DNA from: Candidatus Cloacimonadota bacterium
GTDB taxonomy: Bacteria; Muiribacteriota; UBA6191
Direction of reading: 5' to 3'
DNA length: 53,992 bases
Assembly: GCA_002402105.1 (NCBI GenBank)
Contig: NVVD01000004.1
Coordinates: 155,540-209,531, forward strand
This document shows positions 42,399-51,011 of the stretch, one piece after another. Positions within the stretch are counted from its first letter, which is position 1; each line of letters starts with the position of its first letter. A program made the translations under genes and the position numbers. The notes beneath the pieces were generated by a model that searched no databases, had not been told where the DNA came from, and saw only the letters and a list, made by a program, of their open reading frames with translations.

Positions 42399-43400
42399 AT
42401 GATGAGAGTTATAAGTTTAGTTGCTTTTACTTTATCGCTATTTTTTTTGGTTGGATGTGGTTCTGACCGCTATAATAGTGGGAATGTAGGAGTAGGAGTC
42501 TCAGGTATATTAAATGAGTATGGAGAAGTAAATTTAAAAGAAGATTTAGATGCTTCATTGCTTCCTAGTATGCTATCAGAGTGTTACAAAGAGGCCGCTC
42601 AGCAAAAGAAAAAAGGAAATGAATTACAAAGTGCTGTTGTAAGATCTTTTTCTCAAAAAATTCGTGAAATTTCGACTGTTGATTTAAATGATGATGGTAC
42701 AGCTGATCCAATTTTAGTTATCCCTGAGGGTAACGATGAGCAAATGACCTTTTCAATTAGGGTTCCAGACCCTAATACTGTTAAGACATATCCTCCATTT
42801 TCAGATGCAGCAAAATGGGAAGACATAGCAAAAAATAAAGCAGTAGAACTTGTTGCATTAACGGCTGTACCTGAAGTAAATACTAGCGGGCAAATGAGTG
42901 GCATGAAAATGGAAGCTCGTCCGTCCAATGCATTTTATTCAGATAGCCATAATTATCAACATAACTATCGAAGCAATTTATTAACTTATATGATTATGAG
43001 AGATATGTTTTTTCGTCCAAGTTGGTATGGCCGAAGTTATTATGGTTGGTATGGCGGATATTATAGACCCTACTCTCTTGGGCATGTACGTGGTAGTCGT
43101 CGTACTACAGTCACTAGATATTCTAGTGGCAAGAGTACCTATGGTAGATTACGTACAAGTTCGGGTAAAATACCATCACGTTCAAAAAGTTCAAAATTAG
43201 CTTCAAAAAAGTCTTTTTCATCGGCTAATAATGTTAGATCAAAAGCAAGAAGTGGTGGTTTTGGAAAATCATCAAGATCAGGTAGTAAATCTAGCGGTTT
43301 TGGTAGGTCAAGTTCAAGGGCATCAAGAAGCTCTAAAAGTTCATCACGGGGTTGGTTTTCATCAAGATCCTCTAGCGGTGGCTCAAGGTGGGGGAAATAG
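42399..43400 (+). CDS. Lipoprotein with Arg/Ser/Gly-rich tail, YjfM-like
   Basis: 333 residues with a lipobox ending at Cys20 (LFFLVGCGSD). The globular part (about 30-190) has a small acidic motif DLNDDGTADPI that looks like a calcium-binding loop. The tail from about residue 205 is Tyr/Gly-rich then Ser/Arg/Gly-rich (GFGKSSRSGSKSSGFG), strongly basic and probably disordered. Such tails and the adjacent DUF350 gene resemble the YjfM (DUF1190)-YjfL pair of enterobacteria; homology is not proved. Two start ATGs overlap (42399, 42402). Ribosome-binding site AAGGTGG. Confidence 0.65.
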   Translation: MMRVISLVAFTLSLFFLVGCGSDRYNSGNVGVGVSGILNEYGEVNLKEDLDASLLPSMLSECYKEAAQQKKKGNELQSAVVRSFSQKIREISTVDLNDDGTADPILVIPEGNDEQMTFSIRVPDPNTVKTYPPFSDAAKWEDIAKNKAVELVALTAVPEVNTSGQMSGMKMEARPSNAFYSDSHNYQHNYRSNLLTYMIMRDMFFRPSWYGRSYYGWYGGYYRPYSLGHVRGSRRTTVTRYSSGKSTYGRLRTSSGKIPSRSKSSKLASKKSFSSANNVRSKARSGGFGKSSRSGSKSSGFGRSSSRASRSSKSSSRGWFSSRSSSGGSRWGK

Positions 43401-43402
43401 TT

Positions 43403-44344
43403 ATGGATTGGAATGTTTTATTTTATGATTTTGGATATGTAGCTGTTGCTTTTGCTTGTATATATTTTACAGGTTGGTTAGTTTATGACAAGGTTGCTAC
43501 AAGGGGTTATGACGTTGCTCATTCAATTTTTGAAGAGCAAAATATGTCAGCAGGTTTTGAAATAGCTTGTTTTTTTACCATGGAAATTATGATTGCTGTT
43601 AGTGCAATGTCTGGTGAGGGAGCATTACAAAAAACAGCAGAAGGCGAAATAGTTTTTAACTATGCTTTAGACTTAGAAGCAGTTGGAGTCACTATTTTAT
43701 TTTCAAACCTTGTTTTTTTTACTTTTAGATACCTAGCTTCTAAGTGGATTGCTAGTAAGTTTGAAGGTCAAATTGATCAACAAGGTGACGAAGTAAAGTT
43801 TAATAATGAAATATTTGTACAGCATAATTTAGCAGCTTCATTTTTTTCAGTTAGTTTTATGCTAATTATGTACTTTATGATTTTACAAGAAGACTTTTTA
43901 GGTATACATCTATATAAGATAGAGAGCTATTATAATATGGGCTCTGTTTTTGGTATGGGAGCTATTAGTTATTTTTTATATACACTATTTTTTATGAAAA
44001 AAGGTCATACAACTTTACAAGAGTTATTTTTAGATAATAATTCTGGAGTAGGAATGTCTCTTGTTGGTTTTATGTTTGGGGTTTTATACTTACAAAGTCG
44101 CTTAATTTCTCAATTTGAGCAAGGAGAGCATTTCTTTAAAACTGGGGTAGATACTTATTACTATTTAATCATTATGATAGTTTTTATTTTAATTGCTCGA
44201 AAATGTTTCACAGTTTTTATTGAAGTATTTGCGAAAAGAAATTTCAAAAAAGATTTTTTAGATACTGATAACCCTGTTGTTGGTTTATTAGATATGACTT
44301 TTATGGTTGGAGTGGCATACCTACTAGGCACAATGCTCCACTAA
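43403..44344 (+). CDS. DUF350-type (YjfL-like) multi-pass inner-membrane protein
   Basis: 313 residues from ATG 43403, 2 bp after the lipoprotein stop; an upstream ATG at 43388 would overlap it. About eight transmembrane segments occur in two similar halves (LFYDFGYVAVAFACIYFTGW and the later segments), as in two-repeat DUF350 proteins. TRGYDVAHSIFEEQNMSAG and the later LFLDNNSGVGMSLVG echo the DUF350 D/N-x2-A signature, one per half. Function is unknown; DUF350 proteins accompany ATP-grasp enzymes and PspA-like proteins in other genomes. It is cotranscribed with the lipoprotein. Confidence 0.75.
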   Translation: MDWNVLFYDFGYVAVAFACIYFTGWLVYDKVATRGYDVAHSIFEEQNMSAGFEIACFFTMEIMIAVSAMSGEGALQKTAEGEIVFNYALDLEAVGVTILFSNLVFFTFRYLASKWIASKFEGQIDQQGDEVKFNNEIFVQHNLAASFFSVSFMLIMYFMILQEDFLGIHLYKIESYYNMGSVFGMGAISYFLYTLFFMKKGHTTLQELFLDNNSGVGMSLVGFMFGVLYLQSRLISQFEQGEHFFKTGVDTYYYLIIMIVFILIARKCFTVFIEVFAKRNFKKDFLDTDNPVVGLLDMTFMVGVAYLLGTMLH

Positions 44345-44405
44345 TTGTTTGGGTGTGATTGTTTTGTAAAGTTTGAAAGCTTTATATAAAGAAAAGTGTA
44401 TCGAT

Positions 44406-44468
44406 TCTTCGGGGGGCTTTCTTTTATGCGGTCGCATCTAACGAATGTCTTTTACTCTTCCTCATTTT
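44406..44468. repeat. Intergenic element, copy B
   Basis: Its core 44425-44453 matches 5271-5299 at 23 of 29 positions, with weaker similarity around it. In this copy ATGCG (44426-44430) and CGCAT (44433-44437) form a perfect dyad, unlike copy A, whose GC-rich stem is a different one. It overlaps the left arm of the long hairpin at 44450. Confidence 0.5.
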
Positions 44469-44509
44469 CTTAAGTAGTAAACTACTAGTCGAAAATGAAA
44501 AGAGTAAAA
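44450..44509. repeat. 60-bp imperfect hairpin
   Basis: Three nested stems: TTTTACTCTT (44450-44459) with AAGAGTAAAA (44500-44509), CATTTTC (44463-44469) with GAAAATG (44491-44497), and AGTAGT (44473-44478) with ACTACT (44481-44486). Small asymmetric bulges separate them. It could act as a terminator of the DUF350 operon or as a MITE-like element, but no long T-run follows. Confidence 0.6.
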
Positions 44510-44639
44510 TACAATCATTATCTGTAACCTTGGTTTGTAGGTAATGCTAGTATTGGTTTGACTATATTTATTATTAAGTGGTCACCTTTAAAATGTGTAA
44601 AAATTTAGATAAAATTTATTTTATAGGACATATTAAGAG

Positions 44640-44660
44640 CTTTTAGTCATTTGCTAAAAG
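44640..44660 (+). promoter_or_regulatory. Leader hairpin before the metalloprotease gene
   Basis: CTTTTAG (44640-44646) and CTAAAAG (44654-44660) form a perfect 7-bp stem with a 7-nt loop, ending 23 bp before the start codon at 44684, just upstream of the AAAGGAAAG ribosome-binding site. Confidence 0.35.
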
Positions 44661-44683
44661 TTATAAGAATACAAAGGAAAGTT

Positions 44684-47290
44684 ATGAGAAAATTGTTAGG
44701 TATGTTTTTGGTTTTGGGTTTATTGACTCAAAGCAGTTTTGCAGCTAAAGATAAAACTAAAGAAAAAGAGAAACCAAAGTTTCCTGAATTAAGTAAAAAA
44801 ATTAAAAAAGCTAAAAAAATTAGTGGTTATTTTAATTTATATAAAGAAGATAATCAGGTTTATTTAGAGTTACCAAAATCAAAGTTAAATAAAGAATTTT
44901 ATTTGTTTACTAGTCTATCTGCTGGGGTACTTGGTTATTTTATGCCTAACTGGCAAATTGATGAGCAAGTTTTGTATTTTAAAAAAGTGGGTAAAAAAAT
45001 ATTTTTATTTCAAAAAGATAATTATTTTAAGGCTAAAAAAGGTACTCCAATGGAGACAAGCCTTAAGAAGACTCATTTAGATTCTATAATTGCTCAGTTT
45101 TCAATAAAAGCGGCAAATAAAGGTGAAACAAAATATTTATTAGACTTAAATAAGTTTTTTTACTCTAAATCAGAAAGGGCTTTACCTTCTTGGCTGTCCT
45201 ACGGAATGGGAGTTTCTGGAATAGATAGCTCAAAAAGTTTTTGGAATAGCGTAAAAGCTTATCCGAATAATATTGAACTTGATTTACAAGTAACTCTAAG
45301 AACAAGGGGTGACTTTCGATATGTAATGGACTCTAATCAATTAAGAATGCATTTTTCAATAGCAAAAAAGAAAAAATCTTCTTTCAAAAAAAGAAAAGCT
45401 GATGATCGAATAGGTTATTTTTTACATGAGTATAAAAACTTTTCAAAATTATCTAAAGATCGTGGAGTTGAAAGAAACATCATTCGATGGAATTTAGAAA
45501 AAGCAGATCCATCTTCTGAAATGAGTGTGGTAAAAAAACCTATTGTTTATCATTTAGATAAAACAATTCCATATAAGTGGAGAAAATATGTAAGGGCTGG
45601 TGTACTTGAATGGAATAAAGCTTTTGAAAAGCAAGGTTTTGTTGGTGCTGTTGAGGCAAGACTACCAGTAGCAGGAGAAAACTGGGAGCCAGCAGATATT
45701 AGATACTCTACTATTACTTGGGCTGCTCTTGATTTTGGATTAGGTGTTGGCCCCGCTCGAACAAACCCACAAAGTGGTGAAATTTTAGATGCTGATATTT
45801 TAATGACAGCTGGTTGGGTTACATCTTTAGAGAGTGATGCAGAGCTATTTGGCCCAGGTGTACAAGCAAAAAACAAAAAAAGAGAAGATTTAAAAGAGCT
45901 TTTACATAAAAATGGAGTACATTTTTGTGATGTTTATAAAGGTAAAAATATTTCTAAAGATTTTGCTTTAATTTCTGCACAAGTTAATAAAAAGTTATCG
46001 GGTAAAGATTATAAAAAATGGAAAGAAAAATTTATTGGTGGTTATATTAAAGATGTAGTGATGCACGAAGTTGGGCATACTCTTGGTTTAAGACATAACT
46101 TTAAAGCATCTTCTGTTGTTTCTTATAAAAAAATACAAGACCCAAAGTGGCTAAAAGAAAACCAACTATTTAGCTCTGTGATGGACTATGGAGATATGTA
46201 CATATCAGTAGACCCAGAGAAACAAACTAAATATTATAATGACTCATTAGGTGAATATGATTATTTGGCTATTGAATATGGTTATAAAACGATTAAAAAA
46301 GATGTAGCTAAAGAGTTAGATAAAATTGCTCAACAGGTAAGAGCAAAAGGTTTAGACTACGGAACAGATGAAGATGCTTATGTTGGTAGTGGAGACCCTC
46401 ATGCAGCTATTTGGGATATTGGTGATGATTTGGTTGCTTATGCTGAAGATAAAATTAAATTAACTCAAAGACTTTTAAAATCTGTTGAAAAAGATTTAGT
46501 AACTACGGGTGATAGTTATCATAAATTCTCTTCTATATTAAGAGAATTAATTTATACATATTATTCAAAGGTGCAACTACCAGCAAAATTAATTGGTGGT
46601 GTTTATCATAATAGAGATCATGTAAATGATAAAGATGCTAAGTTACCATTTGTACCTGTTTCTTATGACAAGCAAGTAAAAGCTCTAAAGTTTTTAAAAG
46701 ATTATGTATTTAAAGATGGGGTTTTAGAGATTCCTAAATCATTATTGATGAAAGCTAGATCAAATGCTTTTTCATGGGGACAACAAGGACCTATTGATAC
46801 AACTATTTATTTAACTCTTGCAAGAAAAGCTGTAATAGAAAAAGTTTTTAACAGGACAACAATTACAAATATAGTAGAGTTTCATGAAAAAGTTGCTGAT
46901 AAAACTTTAAGTTTAGCGGATGTATTTGAGGCCTTTCATGAGATGGTTTTTCAAGATATTAATGCTTTAGCAAAGGGTGAAAAGCGTACTATATCTGTTG
47001 TTACTATGAGTAATCAAAAGTACTTTTTAAAAAAATTAATAGATTATAGTCTTAAAAAACAATTATTTTTTATACCTAGAGTTGAGAGTTACTCTAAATT
47101 TTCTATATCATTATTAAAAGAATCTCTAATTAAAAGTTTAAAAGTGACTAAAAAATCAACAAAATTTACAGCTTCTGAGCAAAGGCAACATTTACAAAAT
47201 ATGCTGTCTTCAATCGAAGAAATGGAAAAAGTGGTTTTAATCAAAGGTAACGATAGATTTTACTTTCCTAAGAGACAGTCTCGCTATTAA
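44684..47290 (+). CDS. Secreted zinc metalloprotease, DUF5117/DUF5118 type
   Basis: 868 residues from ATG 44684, chosen for the AAAGGAAAG site and the signal peptide (MRKLLGMFLVLGLLTQSSFA). A TTG at 44651 would add 11 non-signal residues. The zinc motif HEVGHTLGLRH (His461, Glu462, His465, His471) is the extended metzincin-like form, followed by SVMDYGDMY, a Met-turn-like element. The flanking regions match the DUF5117 family of large bacterial proteases (YFMPNWQ near 90, YEDK-rich helices after the site). Substrates unknown. It is monocistronic, with a strong terminator. Confidence 0.88.
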   Translation: MRKLLGMFLVLGLLTQSSFAAKDKTKEKEKPKFPELSKKIKKAKKISGYFNLYKEDNQVYLELPKSKLNKEFYLFTSLSAGVLGYFMPNWQIDEQVLYFKKVGKKIFLFQKDNYFKAKKGTPMETSLKKTHLDSIIAQFSIKAANKGETKYLLDLNKFFYSKSERALPSWLSYGMGVSGIDSSKSFWNSVKAYPNNIELDLQVTLRTRGDFRYVMDSNQLRMHFSIAKKKKSSFKKRKADDRIGYFLHEYKNFSKLSKDRGVERNIIRWNLEKADPSSEMSVVKKPIVYHLDKTIPYKWRKYVRAGVLEWNKAFEKQGFVGAVEARLPVAGENWEPADIRYSTITWAALDFGLGVGPARTNPQSGEILDADILMTAGWVTSLESDAELFGPGVQAKNKKREDLKELLHKNGVHFCDVYKGKNISKDFALISAQVNKKLSGKDYKKWKEKFIGGYIKDVVMHEVGHTLGLRHNFKASSVVSYKKIQDPKWLKENQLFSSVMDYGDMYISVDPEKQTKYYNDSLGEYDYLAIEYGYKTIKKDVAKELDKIAQQVRAKGLDYGTDEDAYVGSGDPHAAIWDIGDDLVAYAEDKIKLTQRLLKSVEKDLVTTGDSYHKFSSILRELIYTYYSKVQLPAKLIGGVYHNRDHVNDKDAKLPFVPVSYDKQVKALKFLKDYVFKDGVLEIPKSLLMKARSNAFSWGQQGPIDTTIYLTLARKAVIEKVFNRTTITNIVEFHEKVADKTLSLADVFEAFHEMVFQDINALAKGEKRTISVVTMSNQKYFLKKLIDYSLKKQLFFIPRVESYSKFSISLLKESLIKSLKVTKKSTKFTASEQRQHLQNMLSSIEEMEKVVLIKGNDRFYFPKRQSRY

Positions 47291-47340
47291 AAGTGATAAG
47301 GATAACTTTTTAGATAAAAACTAATTAGATATCAATTTAA

Positions 47341-47374
47341 AAAGCTATACCAAATAATTGGTATGGCTTTTTTT
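47341..47374 (+). terminator. Intrinsic terminator after the metalloprotease gene
   Basis: AAAGCTATACC (47341-47351) pairs with GGTATGGCTTT (47360-47370) through one G-U pair, with an 8-nt loop and a T-run to 47374. An ATG at 47363 inside it is in frame with the next gene but is not its likely start. Confidence 0.85.
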
Positions 47375-47398
47375 AATGCCATTGAGGTAGGTAAAGAT

Positions 47399-48661
47399 AT
47401 GGAAACAGTTATATATCCTTTTGATGTTAATATTTTATTAAAACTAGCTAAATTTGAGTGTTTGTCTTTAGTTGCATCTATTTTATTTTTCTTTTTAAAA
47501 GATGTAAAAAAAGCAAGTTTCAAATTTATATTATACGGGATTTTTTCTTGGTTGTTTATGATAGCTTGGGTGCAATTAAATAGTACTGAATTTTTAATGC
47601 ATGATAGTTTTTCAATTCATCCTATACTAGCCATAAGCAGATTTTTAGTTATTGTGTTTACCGTATTTATTTTAAGATTTAGTGATAAAAGTTTTACTTC
47701 AAAAGAATATTCATTATTATTTTTGATTCTATCATTGTTTTCACTAGGTCAAACAGTATTACTACATTCGTTCAATGCTTTTATAACAGGAGCTTTTATA
47801 GCTCCTATTTTTTATTTTCATAAAAAGAAAAAAACAAATCTGATTAGTTTATTACACTGGGTGTTGATTACTTTATTTTTCTTTTCTTTATACTCATTGT
47901 TAGATTTACATTTTGTATTATCAAGGGTATTATTTTTCACTCATATTTTTTTAGGTTTTTTTACTTTGGCTTCTTGTTCGATGTACTGGGATAGATTAGA
48001 AAGCCATAAACATAGACTGTTTTATTTTTATTATTTGGGACTATTTTTATTACACTTATTTACATCGACTCTTATGTTTTTAATGGTTTATAGAGATATT
48101 GCTTTATGCTTAGATTTATTAAAGGTTTTCCAATTTTTTATGATATGGTTTTTGTTAATGTATGGATTTAGTCAATTTATAAGTAAAACTAATATGCCAA
48201 ACTTATCTTCAATTTTATTTTTATCATTAGGATATTTAAGTGTTTTTTATTCTATTCCAACTTTACAGAGTTATACTTTTATTGCATATAACTCGCTAAT
48301 GCTTGTGGGATTATATTCATTTTATGTAAGCAATGATGAAAATTATAAATTAAAAGAAAATATAGTCTTAAACTTTGGTAGTTTAATTTTGGTTTTATCA
48401 GGTTATTTAGTTTTACCTCAAAATTACCATGAAAGATTATTACCTATATTTTTTATGATAGTTTTGGCTTTTATTATTTCTTTAGTAATTTTAATAAAAC
48501 AAAAATTATTGAAATTGTATTTACATCCTATATTGTTGTGCTCTTTACTAATGTTATTTCCAGTAAAAGAGTTAGAAAAAATATCAAAAGAGTCTTATAG
48601 TAAAATGATTGATGTTAGAGATAGCTTAAAACACCTTTTAAAAATTACAAATTCAAAATGA
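47399..48661 (+). CDS. Polytopic membrane protein, unknown
   Basis: 420 residues from ATG 47399, chosen because AGGTAGGTAAAG lies just upstream and because the earlier in-frame ATG (47363) falls within a terminator stem. About twelve hydrophobic segments cover nearly the whole length; there is no recognised signature. Its end overlaps queG in an ATGA, so both are translated from one mRNA. An NnrS-like or generic transporter identity cannot be supported from motifs. Confidence 0.55.
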   Translation: METVIYPFDVNILLKLAKFECLSLVASILFFFLKDVKKASFKFILYGIFSWLFMIAWVQLNSTEFLMHDSFSIHPILAISRFLVIVFTVFILRFSDKSFTSKEYSLLFLILSLFSLGQTVLLHSFNAFITGAFIAPIFYFHKKKKTNLISLLHWVLITLFFFSLYSLLDLHFVLSRVLFFTHIFLGFFTLASCSMYWDRLESHKHRLFYFYYLGLFLLHLFTSTLMFLMVYRDIALCLDLLKVFQFFMIWFLLMYGFSQFISKTNMPNLSSILFLSLGYLSVFYSIPTLQSYTFIAYNSLMLVGLYSFYVSNDENYKLKENIVLNFGSLILVLSGYLVLPQNYHERLLPIFFMIVLAFIISLVILIKQKLLKLYLHPILLCSLLMLFPVKELEKISKESYSKMIDVRDSLKHLLKITNSK

Positions 48662-49653
48662 TAGATAAGTTAAAATTAGATAAATTAATAAAATCATATG
48701 GTTTTTTAGATTACGATCATATTTCATTTCAAGATATTCCACAAAATGACTATTTAAAATCATGGATGCAAGATGAAAAATATGGTGAGATGCAATGGAT
48801 GAGTAATACCTTTGATAAGCGTTTAGATATTAAAAATGCTTATCAAGAGTATAAAAGTGTGATACTTGTTTTATTGCCATATTATTCAAAGGAGTCATTG
48901 GAAGCCTCTAAAAAAAATCATATTTCTTTGTATTCACAAGGCCGAGATTATCACAAAGTATTATGGAAGAGTTTAAAAAAGTTATACTTTTCATTAAAAG
49001 AGGAATACTCTGATTTAGAAGGAAAGTGGTACTGTGATACGGGGCCAATAAGTGAAAAGTTTATTAGTTCTTATTCAAATTTAGGCTGGATTGGTAAAAG
49101 TACAAATTTTATAAATAAAAAACATGGTTCCTACTTTTTTTTAGGTTCATTAATGATAAATTATGATGGACCAAAGTATCAGTTACCTACAGATCACTGT
49201 GGTACTTGTACTCGTTGTATAGATGCTTGTCCAACTAATGCTATTACAGAAGCTTATAAAATGGACCCAAGGCTTTGTATTTCTTATCAAAGCATTGAAA
49301 AGAAATCACTGCAAGAGCTTAATTTAGTAAATGGGAGTCATTGGATATATGGCTGTGATGATTGTCAGACCTGTTGCCCATTTAACCGTTTTTCTAAAGA
49401 AGCTTCATTGAAAGATTTTTTACCGAGAAAAAACTATAATGATGAAGCTTTTTTATCTTTAACAGAGGATACTTTTTTAAAGTTTTTTGAAGGCAGCCCC
49501 ATAAGACGGATAGGTTTTGAAAAGTTTTTAGAAAATGTGATTTTATCAATTTTTCATAGAAAAAAACAAGATTTATATCCACAAATAAAATCTTTAAAAG
49601 ATACATTAAATTTAGATAGAATCAATGACTTAATTGACTTTTTAGCAATATAA
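48658..49653 (+). CDS. queG: Epoxyqueuosine reductase QueG
   Basis: 331 residues, slightly shorter than E. coli QueG (379). The enzyme uses cobalamin and two [4Fe-4S] clusters to make queuosine from epoxyqueuosine in tRNA. Visible are WYCDTGP with the catalytic Asp127, CGTCTRCIDACP (Cys181, 184, 187, 191) and CDDCQTCCP (Cys233, 236, 239, 240), the two cluster sites. The C-terminal HEAT-like tail is short. Its start overlaps the membrane-protein gene in ATGA. Confidence 0.93.
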   Translation: MIDKLKLDKLIKSYGFLDYDHISFQDIPQNDYLKSWMQDEKYGEMQWMSNTFDKRLDIKNAYQEYKSVILVLLPYYSKESLEASKKNHISLYSQGRDYHKVLWKSLKKLYFSLKEEYSDLEGKWYCDTGPISEKFISSYSNLGWIGKSTNFINKKHGSYFFLGSLMINYDGPKYQLPTDHCGTCTRCIDACPTNAITEAYKMDPRLCISYQSIEKKSLQELNLVNGSHWIYGCDDCQTCCPFNRFSKEASLKDFLPRKNYNDEAFLSLTEDTFLKFFEGSPIRRIGFEKFLENVILSIFHRKKQDLYPQIKSLKDTLNLDRINDLIDFLAI

Positions 49654-49733
49654 ATAATAGAGACACCATTGCTTAGATTTATTATTTTAAGTATAGTTTT
49701 AAATTCAATATTATTAAATGACTAAGGATACAA

Positions 49734-51011
49734 ATGTTTTACAAACTCGAAAATGGATTATCCGTTTATTTATTCCTCAAAAAAAACCTACCTCTTGTTT
49801 CTATAACAATGGTCTATGGAGTTGGCTCATTTGATGAGTCAAAACAAGAGCAGGGAGTCGCTCACTTTTTAGAGCATATGATGTTTAAGGGTAGTAAAAA
49901 TTATTCATTGGGTGCGATAGATTTATTTTCTCATGTATCTGGTGGAGAAAATAATGCTTATACTTGTAAAGACTATACTGCTTATTATCATTTATTACCT
50001 AAGGACTCTTGGCAAGAGGCTTTACTAATTGAAAAAGATAGAATGATTAATCTTGATTTAAAACAAGGAGAGTTTGATTCAGAAAAACAAGTAGTAATTG
50101 AAGAGCTAAAAATGTATCAAGATGAGCCTCAAGAAATTTTGTATGATTCTATGTATGAGTCACTTTATAGTAAGTCAGGAGGTTATTTTCATCCAGTTTT
50201 AGGCTACGAAAAAACCCTTGATGATATGTCTCTTGAAATTATGCAAGGTTTTTATGATAAATATTATAATCCTTCAAATGCTACTTTGATTTTAATAGGT
50301 GACTTTGATATAAGTTCTGCCAAAGAAACTATAAAAAAAGAGTTATCTAAGTTTCCATCAAAAAAAATAGCTAGAAGTACAAATATTAGAACATATGACT
50401 TAAGTGATAGAAAACTAATAAAAGAAATGGAAGTTGAATATCCTAATTTACAAATAGGGTTTCCAAGTTGTGGTTTTTCTACTAAAAACTATGCTTTATC
50501 TAATGTCTTAGATGAGTACTTAAGTGGAGGTAAAATTTGTAGATTTTATCAAATTTTATGTGAAGAAAATGATTTAGTAAATAATGTCCAATCTTTTTGT
50601 GATTCGCAAGTAGAGGGAGGGGCTTTCTTTTTTAATTTCGAACTAAAGGATATAAAAGACTCTTCAAAAGTTTTAACTTTAATTTATCAAGAACTAAATA
50701 AAATGCTTGAAGGTGCTTTTAATAAAGAAGAGTTTGAAATTGCCAAAACAAAAGCATTATCAAATTTTTATATGGAGCAAGAAAAACTAGATGATTATAC
50801 AATGAGTTTGATTCCGTTTACTTTTTATTCAAAAAATGGGGAAGCTTTAAGTGAGTATCAATCATTAGAAGGTCTTTTTAAAGATATAACAGAGTCAGAT
50901 ATGAAAAGTTTTGTTTGTGAATATTTTAAACCTTCAATGCAAGTATTAGGCATTGTTAAGGATGCAGAAGACGAAATCCCAAATATATTTTTGTGGGAGG
51001 ATATGAAATGA
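49734..51011 (+). CDS. M16-family zinc metalloprotease, active subunit
   Basis: 425 residues. The inverted zinc motif HFLEH (His44, Glu47, His48) is intact, with the distal ligand Glu123/Glu124 in VVIEELKMYQDEP about 76 residues later, the M16B spacing. The two-domain M16 fold covers the entire length. No signal peptide is present, so it is cytoplasmic. It overlaps the second M16 gene in ATGA, as for heterodimeric M16 proteases (PqqF/G-like or mitochondrial-processing-peptidase-like pairs). Confidence 0.93.
   Translation: MFYKLENGLSVYLFLKKNLPLVSITMVYGVGSFDESKQEQGVAHFLEHMMFKGSKNYSLGAIDLFSHVSGGENNAYTCKDYTAYYHLLPKDSWQEALLIEKDRMINLDLKQGEFDSEKQVVIEELKMYQDEPQEILYDSMYESLYSKSGGYFHPVLGYEKTLDDMSLEIMQGFYDKYYNPSNATLILIGDFDISSAKETIKKELSKFPSKKIARSTNIRTYDLSDRKLIKEMEVEYPNLQIGFPSCGFSTKNYALSNVLDEYLSGGKICRFYQILCEENDLVNNVQSFCDSQVEGGAFFFNFELKDIKDSSKVLTLIYQELNKMLEGAFNKEEFEIAKTKALSNFYMEQEKLDDYTMSLIPFTFYSKNGEALSEYQSLEGLFKDITESDMKSFVCEYFKPSMQVLGIVKDAEDEIPNIFLWEDMK

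Larger units (their letters stand above)
44345..44683. other. Long intergenic region with repeat copy B, a long hairpin and a leader hairpin
   Basis: 339 bp before the metalloprotease gene. It contains the element shared with the iscS-iscU gap, a 60-bp imperfect hairpin, and a 7-bp stem near the start codon. A 37-codon minus-strand frame (44324-44437, starting MRPHKRKPPEES) overlaps copy B, but it has no ribosome-binding site and I do not count it as a gene. Confidence 0.5.

Noticed and set aside
43110-43400. Ser/Arg/Gly-rich run of the lipoprotein gene as a DNA repeat array
   Set aside because: Only low-complexity codons; no fixed-length repeat unit or spacer as in CRISPR or minisatellites.
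44324-44437. 37-codon minus-strand frame in repeat copy B
   Set aside because: No ribosome-binding site, and copy A has the frame broken after about ten codons; similarity is better explained at DNA level.
45550-45876. 108-codon minus-strand frame inside the metalloprotease gene
   Set aside because: Shadow of a conserved protease; no ribosome-binding site.
47363-47398. Earlier ATG start of the membrane protein
   Set aside because: Lies within the terminator stem of the preceding gene; the ATG at 47399 has a good ribosome-binding site.
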